The notes beneath the pieces are model-generated. The model saw only the letters and a list, made by a program, of their open reading frames with translations. It did not search any database and was not told the DNA's origin. Positions 32,930 through 44,400 of a DNA stretch of 64,000 nucleotides are shown here, in pieces. This DNA comes from Homalodisca vitripennis. Its lineage: Eukaryota; Arthropoda; Insecta; Hemiptera; Cicadellidae. The stretch covers positions 96,154,501 to 96,218,500 of the forward strand of contig NC_060213.1 in NCBI RefSeq assembly GCF_021130785.1, given 5' to 3'. The stretch's first letter is position 1. Each line of letters begins with the position of its first letter. A program made the position numbers and the translations under genes.

Positions 32930-34640
32930 CATCCATCACGGTAGTCAACAAATCTTTTTTTTTCGCTTAACACGTTACTCCCCAAAACCATTTTTATCCG
33001 AAATCGTTGCCAGAATAGGACAAATACTCACAAAGTGAAAGGAACGTCCCTCATACTCATTCCGGTTACACAAGGTACATACGTGCTTTTTAGCAGGTGA
33101 AACGCAAGGTTTAGATTACTTTAAATCCAACCAGCTGCCCGCCCTTAATTGTGTCAAGACATACTATGTCCATCATAGAAATCTTTACAGTCAAACTTAT
33201 CTGCAAGGTCAAGTTTATATTGTTAAATAATGTGGATGATAGACAGACGCACAAGCACGGAGAATAGTACGTTCCACTCGCCAGCCTGTTCGCATCGCCT
33301 CAACCACCTAGTCAATTGGCCCACCAACTCAACGCTGTTGTCAGCATTTAAAATTTAACGTCAATGTCCACACTTACTTCCTAATATCTTCCACACCCAG
33401 AAACCAGAATAAATTTTTTTTAATACAATCCTCTTTTCCTTAATATGTAATGTGTAAACGTCTTGGCGTCATATACCAGATCCTTCCGATATAAATTTCG
33501 ATTTATTTGAAGAGATAATATAGTACTAGTATTTTACTGAGCCAGTTTCAACGAAAAGTGTGTAATTGGTGTGATAAAGGCAGTATAAAAAGTTTTAATC
33601 AAAACATTCCCTTGAAAATCCTCAATTTGCATCAAATTCTCTGTATCCCCCATACTTGGGCTCCTAGCAACAAAACAGGCCATGACAACAACATTAAAAT
33701 TGTGAATTTTTTTTCTAACAGAGGCACCTTCTTATCTTTAACAGAGCATTCCCAAACTGAATTTATATTTAATTTTGAAACTCTGATTTTTCTTTCTTTA
33801 AATATTGTTTCATGATAACTGTGATTTAAATATGCACCCCAAGTATTTGTATTCATATTACAACCTCGATCTTCTGTCCTGGGTGACCCAGCCACCTCCA
33901 ATTTTACTCCGTTTCCCCCCTTTTCGAACACTAATTATTATTTATTATTCAAATTTACATTTTAATATTCCAATTTTTTACAGTAATTTTCTAAATTATA
34001 ATCATACATTTCAAGCTTGTTGCTGTAGGTGCGAGTAAATTATATCATCCGCGTACAGTAAACATATTCACCCTGGGCTTTTCCCGAAAATACATCCTCC
34101 ACCCAGCGAATCCGGTAAATCCGTTAATAAAAAAAAAAATAATAAGGGACTGCACTCATTACACAGCCCAGCCCTTAAAGACCCATTTCAGTTTTATAAA
34201 AGCAGGCGTCACCCTCTCTTTACACCAGACACAGCCGAAGTTCCAATGTATATTCCTCTGAGTATTTTTAGCATGTGAATTCGACAACCCAAGGACACTA
34301 CAGCTTAACCATAGCTAATCAATAAGAATTTTGTGTCGAATGCAGAGGGAAAATCAACATAAAAACAGTATAATTTGCACTTTCCTTTTGCCAATTGTAA
34401 CTTTATCCATACAAAAGCTAAATTTAAAATGTTTTCTACAGTAAATAGCCTTTCCTAAAGCTGCTGGAATTCAGGTCCCAAGATAATTTCTCTTATTTAT
34501 CCATTTTTTCTAACCTGTTTTAAAATTAAGGGTTTAAGATATTTTACATACCACCCTATAAACATAATCCCCAGTAGTATCTACTAACTACATTTATTTC
34601 GCCCTATTTTGTGTATCAGAAAAATAACAGATTTTTTAAA
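32930..34640 (-). mobile_element. Inverted copy of LINE reverse transcriptase (left arm)
   Basis: The mirror of 36595-38330, including the microsatellite that follows it. Frames are broken. The same caution about the palindrome applies. Confidence 0.65.
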
Positions 34641-36594
34641 GTCCTGACCATTTGGCGTTTAAATATGTTTTATTGTTAAAGCAGTAATTTATATTATTTT
34701 ACAAGTAGTGAATGTGGAGCGTAGTTAAAAATCTCGAGCGTTTACTTAAAATTTATATCTGAAAGCTTTTAAGTTATAATCAATATCAATTAAGGCCTGA
34801 ATATTTTACAAGCCACAATTACAATTAAAAATCCTTCCTTCACAGAGTTTGGAACTATTTACTACATTATATGAAAATATTGTACAAACAGCAGCGTTCG
34901 CAAGCCTAGGAAATAAAAATATGTATAAAGTCTATTAAGATATACAACTAATTTAAATATCGATAATACCAATTTAATGATATGAATATCATTTATAACC
35001 AAACCTGCACAAAAAAAACAAAAAAAACATTGAAACAGTTTTTTTGAAATCCGTAATCCCTTTTCAATATATTTATGAACTATTTTTTATAAACTACATA
35101 TAACGCATTAAAATTGTAGCATCAAACTCATAAAGCATTGAATTTATTACACTTTAATAAAAAAATATTATAATCGAAATAGAATTATGAGAAAATAATC
35201 ATACCAATCACTTATTTGTATTCATAAAAAGTAAGTTATTTCAAATCAAATTAGCTTAAGTCACAAATTAAGTCATCAAACTGACTAAGAGGATTGCCAT
35301 CTTTGAGTGTCAAAGCAAAAAACCTAAACATAATATAAAGTGATAAAGAATGTAATGTAAGAGAGTAATCAGTAGAGTCGTTATGTGGAAAAGACATTGC
35401 TGAATGGTATACAGTTACAGAGAGGTACGTCGTTAAATGGATTTATTGGCGTGGTTCCACATCAATGGCAATAGTAAATAACTTTACATGACTTAATTAT
35501 AGACTACGTTTTCTTTTCCTCTTCACTTGTACGAGAATCATCCTTAATAAAAGATCTTCTCTCAATTGTATTAATAATTATACAATTGAAGAGAAGATCT
35601 TTTTATTCAGGGATGATCTCGTACCAAGTGAAGAGGAAAACGTGAGTCTATAATTAAGTCATGTAAAGTTTATTTACTATTGCCAATTGATGTGAGAACA
35701 CGCGATAAAGTACATTTAACGACGACCCCCTCTGTAAACTGTTATTACCATTCAGCAATGTTAATTCCCATAACGACTCTATGATTTACTTCTTACATTA
35801 CATTCTTATCACTTTAATATACTCATGTTTAAGGTTTTTTGCTTTGGACACTCAAAACGGATGGCTAATACCTCTATAGTCAGTACTGATGACTTAATTT
35901 GTGACGTCTAAGCAGAATTATGATTTGAATAACCTTTACTTTTTATGAATACCAAAAAGTCAATGGTATTGGATGTATTTTCACATAATTTCTATTTCGA
36001 TTGATAAATTTTTTTTATTAAGAGGTGTAATATAATTCAATTGCTTTATGATGTTTGATGCTACACTTTTTAATGCGTTTATAATGTAGTTTATAAAAAA
36101 TATTTCATAAATAAATATTTGAAAAGGATTCACGTATTTCAAACTGTTTCAATGTTCTTTTTAGTTTTTTTTTGTTGCAGGTTTGGTTATTAAATGATAT
36201 TCATAATCATAAATTGGGTTTTAAACGATATTTAAATTAGTTGTTAATATCTTTAATAGACTTGTATTACATATTATTATTTATTCCTAGGCTTGCTGAA
36301 CACGCTGCTGTTGTGTACAATATTTTCCATATTAATTGTAGTTAAAAATAGTTCCTAAACTCTGTTGTGAAAAGAAGGATTTTTAATTGGTAATTTGTGG
36401 CTTTGGTAAAATATTCACGGCCTTAAAATTTGATATTGATTATAACTTTAAAAGCTTTCAGATATAAATTTAAGTAAACGCTCGAGATTTTTAAAATACG
36501 CTCCACATTCACTACTTTGAAAATTACTTACTGTTTACAATAAAACATATTTAAACGGCCAAATGTCCGCTTTAAAAAATCTGTTATTTTTCTG

Positions 36595-38330
36595 ATACAC
36601 AAAAAGGGCGAAAATAAATGTAGTAGAGAACTACAGGGGATTATCGTTTATAGGTAGTGTATGTAAAATATCTTACACCATAATTTTAAACAGGTTAGAA
36701 AAATGGATAATATAAGAGAAATATCTTGACTGAATTCCAAGCAGGCTTTAGGAAAGGCTATTCTACTGTAGATAACATTTTAAATTTAACTTGTATGGTA
36801 AAGTTACAATTGGCAAAAGGAAATTGCAAATTATACTGTTTTTATGTTGATTTTCCCTCTGCATTCGACACAATTCTTATTGATTCTCTATTGTATAAGC
36901 TGTCGTGTCTTGGGTTGTCGATTCACATGCTAAAAATACTCAGGAGAATATACATTGGAACTTCGGCTGGTGTCTGGTGTTAAAGAGAGGGTGACGCCTG
37001 CTTTTAAAACTGAAATGGGTTTAAGGCTGGGCTGTGTAATGATTCCCTTATTATTTTTTTTATTATTAACGATTTACCGGATTCGCTGGGTGGAGGATGT
37101 ATTTTCGGGAAAGCCAGGGTGAATATGTTACTGTACGCGGATGATATAATTCTACTCGCACCTACAGCAACAAGCTTGCAATGTATGATTAATAATTTAG
37201 AAAATTACTGTAAAAATTGGAATATAAATGTAAATTTGAATAAATAAATAATAATAGTGTCAGAAAAGGGGGGAGGGGGAAACGGAGTAAAATTGAGAGG
37301 GTGGCGGTACCAAGGGACAGAGATCGAGGTTGAAAGGTTGTAAATGAATACAAAATACTTGGGGTCATATTTACATCACAGTTATCATAGAAACAAATTT
37401 TAAAGAAAAATCAAGAGTTTCAAAATTAAATATAAATTCAGTTTGGGAATGTCTTTTAAAAGATAAGAAGGTGCCTCTGTTAGAAAAATTCACAATTTTA
37501 ATGTTGTTGTCAGGCCAGTTTTGTGCTAGGGAGCCCAAGTATGGGGATACAGAGAATTTGATGCAAATTGAGGAATTTCAAGGAATGTTTTTGATAAAAC
37601 TTTTTATACTGCCTTTATCACCACCCAAATTACACACTTTTTCGTTGAAACTGGCTCAGAAAAAACTATACTATATTACTCTTCAAATAAATCTAAATTA
37701 TCTCGGAAGGATCTGGAATATGGACGCCAAGTCGTTTTACCTTACATATTAGGAAAAAGAGATTGTATTAAAAAAATATTCTGGTTCAGGGAGTGGAAGA
37801 TATTAGGAAGTAAGTGTTGGAATTGACGTAAATTTTAATGCTGACAACAGCGTTGAGTTGGTGGGCCAATTGACTAGAGTGGTTGAGGCGATGCGAACAG
37901 GCTGGCGAGTGGAACGTACATTCCGTGCTTGTGCGTCTGTCTATCATCCACATTATTTAACAATTAAACTTGACCTTGCAGATAAGATATTCCTGAAAGA
38001 TTTTTATGATGTGAATATTATGTCTTGCACAATTAAGGCGCGGGCAGCCTGGTTGATTTAAATTACAAACCTTGGTTTCCTGATAAAAATCACGTATGTT
38101 CCTTGTGTAACCGGAATGAGTATGAGACGTTCTTTCACTTTGTGAGTATTTGTCCTATTCTGGCAACGATTTCGGAAAAAAATGGTTTGGGAGTAACGTG
38201 TGTTAAGCGAAAAAAGATTTGTTGACTACCTTGATGGAAAGGATTGGCTTCAATTTGGAATATATATGAGAAATGCGTGGAAAATGCGGTGGGATTTAAT
38301 TTATGAATTTAATTTTTAAATATTAAAATG
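36595..38330 (+). mobile_element. Non-LTR retrotransposon reverse transcriptase fragment
   Basis: Frames give ENYRG-like sequence near 36630, then FQAGFRKGYSTVDN (36732-36773) and CFYVDFPSAFD (about 36837-36870), the RT fingers and active-site region. The palm motif YADDI is at about 37135-37150, followed by a late C-terminal CSLCNR...HFVSICP zinc-finger-like segment near 38100-38150. Indels and stops break the frame, so it is a dead, truncated LINE, jockey/CR1/I-like by eye. An (AT)n and a (GT/GC)n microsatellite lie just downstream at 38329-38360 and 38430-38480. Confidence 0.8.
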
Positions 38331-38361
<31 letters not shown>

Positions 38362-38654
38362 ACTTTTAGATGGACAGTTGTAAGGATCCAAAAATTAAAT
38401 TAAAACAAATAACATAATATTTATTATTGTGTGAGTGGTGTGTGTGCGCGCGCGTGCGTGCGTGCGCCGCCCGCGCGCGAAATATTACATTTTCGTTTAC
38501 TTTTTTCTGATTATTTTGAACCTTATTTGAATACCCAAACTTTAAAATTTCTATAATTTTGGTTAATTAAATTTTTTTATTAATTAATTGTAGTTATAAA
38601 AAGTAAACAGAAGTGCCAACCAGACAGACGGTCGAAAATAACCATTGTATTTAG

Positions 38655-39549
38655 TTCAAATTGTTGTTCCTTACTTAGGACATCGGACAAAATTGCGGTA
38701 TCATCCTACACGGCCTTAAACATGGCCTATCAGTACTGTTATAGCAATGATCTGGCAGTTAATCCATCAAAAACAAAACAAGTTGCATTTGGAAGACGAG
38801 CAGCAGAGGTACCTGTCGTTTCTGATATAGAAGCAGATTCACAAGCAAAGTTCCTTGGCATAATACTGGATGAAAACCTCACCTGGACACCACATCTTGA
38901 TAACATAAGCAAAAAACTGAACTCTGGCCTATATGTCACTAAACAAATTAAAACAATCAGCGGCAACCAAACTGCAAAAACTGCCTACTTCGCTATATTT
39001 GAAACACATCTGCGATACGGACTAATAGTTTGGGGCACTTCCGCTAAAAATTTAACAAGAACTCTCCTCTTGCAAAAAAAAAGCTATTAGGGCTCTATCT
39101 GACCTACAGAGTCGGGAATCATGCAGAGAAGCCTTCATAGCTCAAAAAGTCCTAACTGTGGTTGCGATGTACATTCAAGAGATAATTCTCTATGTTGATG
39201 GGGAAGATCTACCAAGGCTCAGCAGCACCCATGAACATAATACAAGACATGCCACGAAGTACATCCTACCCAACCACCATCTCTCACTGTACGAGAAAAA
39301 ACCTTCGTATATGGGTAGAAAGCTATTCAACCACCTCCCACAAGACCTCCGTTCTAAAAGGGGCAAAGCGCTGAGGACTTCGCTGCAGAGGTGGCTCTTG
39401 GAACGGCCCTACTACAGCCTGGAAGAATTCCTACAAAGACGACTCTAGACTGGCATCTATCTTATATCTATCTTTCAATTGTATGACACTATCTGTAATC
39501 TTAATGATGACAAATAAAGATGAATCTGAATCTGAAATCTGAATCTTGA
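38655..39549 (+). mobile_element. Jockey-like LINE, 5'-truncated 3' end
   Basis: A 122-codon frame (38722-39090) contains the post-palm RT region (NPSKTKQVAFGRRA, then KFLGIILDENLTWTPHLD). A second frame (39158-39448) gives the C-terminus typical of jockey-type elements (HNTRHATKYILPNHHLSLYE, then GRKLFNHLP). One frameshift near 39085 separates them. The 3' end finishes with GAATCTGAATCTGAAATCTG, a simple-repeat tail. The 5' end is truncated within the palm. Confidence 0.85.
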
Positions 39550-41431
39550 GGTAGAGTGGAATAGAGGGCTGTACTGCCTTAACTCCACTTCTAAATTAAA
39601 TATACATTTAGTTTAATTTCATTATTTTATTTTATTTGAATGATAGTGCTTAAATGAAATTAAACTTTAATTAATCTGATGAAAACTTATCTTAAATATA
39701 CGGTATACTGTTATGTATAAAGCCTATAACATTATTAAGGTTTTAGGTGAAGTTGGAGGAATATTGACCACTCTGGTGTAGATACTTAGTGTTCAAGGGA
39801 GACGGTTCTTTATTAATAGGTGTTACACAAAAGTGAGTCCTATAGAACCTGTATAATAATCTCCAAATCTCCACTAAAATTATTGTGATTGAGTCCTACC
39901 GTTGATTGTATTCATTACAGAAACAGACAAATCATTTCACGATACTAATTAAGTTACAGAAATGAAAGCAGTGCGAAGTAACTGTTTTGAGTAGCTCAGG
40001 TAGGATATATATTTATTATGTAACGTAACAGAATAAACAACAGTGTTGCAGAACTCCTGTTATTCTGGCAATAACATGATAACGAACAATGTATAATTTT
40101 AATTCGTTGCTAAGCAACGGTAAAGAATGAAAAATAGAGTTGTTGTTTCACCATTATAGTTTCATTGCCGTAAATATATCTACAGCTCAGTAATAACAGC
40201 TAGGTTATAAGTTTTTATAATATATTTATTAAAAAATAAATTGTTCAATTATTTTTCATTTATATAGATAGTTTTCAAAGATTGCTCAGTTACAAACTTA
40301 TATTACAAATGCTCAAATTCTTTAAAAACATAATCAGGACTGACTGTGTTCTATTTTGTGTATTTTATAAGTACATATTTCACTTATAGAAAAGGTTAAC
40401 TGTGGTAACGACACACAATGTCACAAGGATCACAAAGATGTTATTATTACAGAGTTTCAACGCAAATAGCACACAAATTAGGATAATCCCTGACTTTATT
40501 TATGAGCTGTTGTAGTAGATAAACTGTACTTCACATACCCAGATTTTTCTCACTCTATCAAGTAGACATCTGATGCACAATATTCCTTCCTTCCTTCTGA
40601 GCTCGAATAATTATGAAATGGAGCTACTACTAAGTAGAGACTCTCTGACTATCACATCCAATGGCTTTGTGCGTTTTATGTGTTTGTACTGTAACACATA
40701 CAAATCTATAATACAGTTTTAACCAATGGTATGGTGATCATTATTGTCTTAGGGTACCATGCAGTGGGCCGCAATTATAATGTGAAGCACTATTTTAAAA
40801 TATAAATTCTGTTTTCGAAGTGTAAGGGAAATCTATAATATGTTACATTAAATTTGTAATTACCACATTTTTAGGTTATCATCGATAGTATTATTTCTTT
40901 AAAGCTGTGCAAAAATGGTTCCGTATCTTTAATTCATTCAGTACAATTTTTTATTCTATTAATAATACTGTAGGCTAAGTTTAAGCATGTAAACATCAAT
41001 ACATACACGTTCCAATTCTCCTTCTTATTATCAGTGCCACCCACTATTAAGGATTTGTAAAAATAAACAATATTACTTCTAAAGACTATAGGTATCACCT
41101 TCGAAAAATTAGGTATTATAGGCCAAAACTGGGAAATAAATATTTAATAAAACCTAGTAAGTAGAATTTATATTTTCTGTACTTACAATTAAAAAATATA
41201 TATATTTCAATATTATTTAATATCAAAAAATTCTATCATTCCGAAAATGTTATTACTTTTTTAAAGATAGCAGATGTATTTATTTGCATGTTTTCAAATA
41301 CATTTCTTATTTAGGAAATTAAAATAAATTAAATATATAATATTATATAAAAGTGAATACAAATTAATAACAATAGTAATATTAGCAACAATTTCCTTAC
41401 AGTTACAATAGGATATAAGCTTACTGCTTTT

Positions 41432-44400
41432 TTATGGCAACACTGGTTTGGGTAATCTCTTTTCAAAAACAAGAAACAGTCCACCTCTAATTATTGGTAC
41501 GAACGAACGAATTTCAAACTGGAGTGGTAGTTGAGTTTTGTGGCTAAGTTTCACTGAGTACTGAGTCATAATCCTGGCCACACAAGCCTTCACCTCCATC
41601 ACTGCAAACCTCATTGCTGTAAAAGAGAATTATTGTCATTGAGTTTCTTAATGTGGTGGAGATAATCACTTATATTACAAACATCGATATCTAAAAAAAA
41701 ATTTTTAATTTTTTTTATTATTTTTTTTTTTTTTTTTTCGGGAGAGGCAGGAAAAATGCAATTACGCACACAGGTGGCCAGCCTGTAGTGTGGGACTCCC
41801 CTAAAAACGGGTTTACCCACTAAAAATCCTCCTCTACTCTTTAGGATTCTAACCTGGGATTGTTTATCACATTACTTCAGGCTAGGCCTAAATTTGGCTT
41901 AAGCCCGTGGGGCTCGCTCCTTATCCAGCCGCTCGGTCAAGGGATCTGGGCCACTTCGCGGTCCAGATCGGGTTTCTTTTCCAGGAGGATGCCCCGGACG
42001 AACTGTGACAAACAATCCCAGTTCCCCTCATCCTCCATTATGTTTTCGCAAACCGTATCCACCGAAAAAACCCCGAGTTTTCTTGTGGCCTCCAGGCGGG
42101 GCCTTTCCCAACGCGGACAGCGGAAGAAGGTGTGTTCCGCGTCGTCGGGAACGCCCGGGCAGTAGATGCAATCCGGTGAATCGGTCTTACCCATCCGGTT
42201 CAGGTACGACTTGAAATAGCCGTGACCTGTCAGGAACTGCGTGAGGTAGTAATCCACCTCGCCATGCCGCCTTTCGACCCATGGTTGAACCTGCTCGATG
42301 AGTCGCGCAGTCCATCGTCCTCGGGTTTCGTGCTCCCAGCTGTGTTGCCACTGCTGGAAGGTTTGGGCACGCTCTTCGGATCTTGCTGCGTCCTTGCCGA
42401 TCTCGCCTTGTCTCTGATAAATCGCCTTCCTCTCCCCTGCCAAGAGCTTGACAGGGATGACTCCGGCAACCACCAGGACGGCAGGCTCGGATACTGTCCG
42501 ATAGGCGGAACACACCCGGAGCGCAGCTTGACGCTGAACCCGGGCGAGTCGCAACCTATAACATTCCTTGGTAAGAGCGTCTGCCCACACCTCTGCCCCA
42601 TAAAGAAGTACGGACTGGACTGCGGACATCAATAACCGTCTTTTGCTGGACCGAGGACCCCCAACATTGGCCATCAGCTTACTAAGATAAGATATCTAAA
42701 ACAATAAGTGTTAGTGATATTATAGTGATGCAGATACATGTTCACAGTTGGAACAGGCATAGTTAGTCCACAAAAATACTAGTTTAGTCATTTTCTGCAA
42801 ACTGATGTCAAATGTTTCATATTCCTCAACCTGTTACCTTCATCACTTCAAATACCAACTTGAGGAATAATAAATTCAACCTTTCCACTAGTGAATTACA
42901 ACATATATTCTAATAAAGAATTTAATTTTGCGAGGCCTTTCAGAATCAAGGATTCCATTATAAAAAATTCATAAACCTGGAAATGGAATGCGTCCCATAG
43001 TGTCAAACATAACCTCCTAAATATTTTTATCTCAATGGTCATCAAAACATTTCAAAACTTACATCTCCTTCCTTTATTTTCAATCAAGAATAGGTATGAT
43101 TTCAGTCAATCAATTAAATACATTTTTTATAGAAGTAGACGAATACCTCATAACTTTTGACTTAGTATCACTGTATCAGAATGTTCCAATTAGATATACA
43201 ATGGAAATAATATTGGATTGGTTATCTTAAATAAATTTACAGAAAGAAATAGTTAATGAATATTCTATGTTAATAAATCTGCGTATGAATCAGAATACTT
43301 TTCAGTTTAAAGAATCCTACTACACTCAAAATGATGATACAGAAATGGGAAATACTCTGTCGTGTTTCATTGCCAATATATTTATGAATTTATTTCGAAA
43401 CTACGGCTAAAACTCAAATGAAATATTTCCTAAGAAAGTAGTAGATATGATACGTTGATGGTATCTTGCAGTATTTAATAAAAATGAAAACCTACAAGAC
43501 TTTATCTCGACCCTAATTTTATTTTACCCTAGCATTACATACGAAGTTGACAAAATATTAGTATACCATTTTTAGATGTTTTAGTAATTAGAAACCAAAC
43601 AAAACTTGAATTAGATATTTACAGGAAACTGACACATATAAATATATTTAATTTCATTGAATCTAGCCACCCTCCTAAACAAAAAAGGGCTAGTTTTAAA
43701 TCGATGATTTACAGACTTTAAATACATCACTTTTTATTGACAAATACAACAAATAATTAAACTACATAAAGGATATTGCTAGTTTTAACGGTTAAACCAC
43801 TCAAATTATTAAAAAAATCCTTTAAAAATCAATCAATAGTTAAGCAGGAAAATCTAGAAAGACATTACTACCTCTTCAAGACAACAAACCGGAATTCATT
43901 CGTACATACAGCAATATTTCAAATCAATTATAGAACACTTTTAAAAAGCGTACAAACAAATCTATCACGTACAAAACAAATAATAAATTATCATAAATAT
44001 TAGTAAATCCCAAATACAAAAACTCATTTAAAAATAAACCATGAATTTATGAAATTAAATACAACTATTATTAGAAATTGTCTATTGGCTAAACAAAAAG
44101 GAACAACAAGAAATGATTCAAAGAACACTTGTCACATATAAAATATGGACGACCTGAAAAATATGCTATTGCAAAACACTGTAATGAATCTGCACACATC
44201 ATGTCTGGTAAGAATTTAAGATTACTGAAAGAAGTTGCAAACACAACACTCTTAAATGGCTTACGAAACATTTTACATAAACATAAATCAAGAACAACGT
44301 ATTAACAATTATTCCATTTACCTTACCAAATATGTTTTGTACTTATTATTTATTAAAATGGAAATATTTATTCATTTGTGAAGTTGCCTAACGATAAAAT

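Larger units (their letters stand above)
29380..35575 (-). repeat. Left arm of the 12.3-kb palindrome (error-laden inverted copy)
   Basis: The reverse complement of 35576-41696. Near the centre the match is good. Toward 29.4-31.5 kb it accumulates homopolymer expansions and substitutions. It contains inverted copies of both LINE fragments and of P450 exon 4, all less intact than on the right. Most likely a low-quality fold-back read in the assembly rather than a true duplication. Confidence 0.85.
35576..41696 (+). repeat. Right arm of the 12.3-kb palindrome (clean copy)
   Basis: The palindrome centre is the short spacer TTAATAATTA flanked by CAATTGTA and TACAATTG near 35565-35588. The right arm carries two LINE fragments in readable frames and ends at the poly-A side of the R1-type LINE in P450 intron 3. 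It is the probable authentic sequence. Apart from the LINEs and exon 4, I see no genes; 40300-41430 is the P450 downstream region, also found beside gene 2. Confidence 0.8.

Noticed and set aside
31590..34640. Independent LINE insertions on the minus strand
   Set aside because: They mirror the right palindrome arm at matching distances from the centre and so are the same copies inverted.
41860..42635. Plus-strand open frames of 69-137 codons
   Set aside because: They are antisense shadows of the R1-type LINE frame on the minus strand, whose CCHC segment and LINE architecture are clear.
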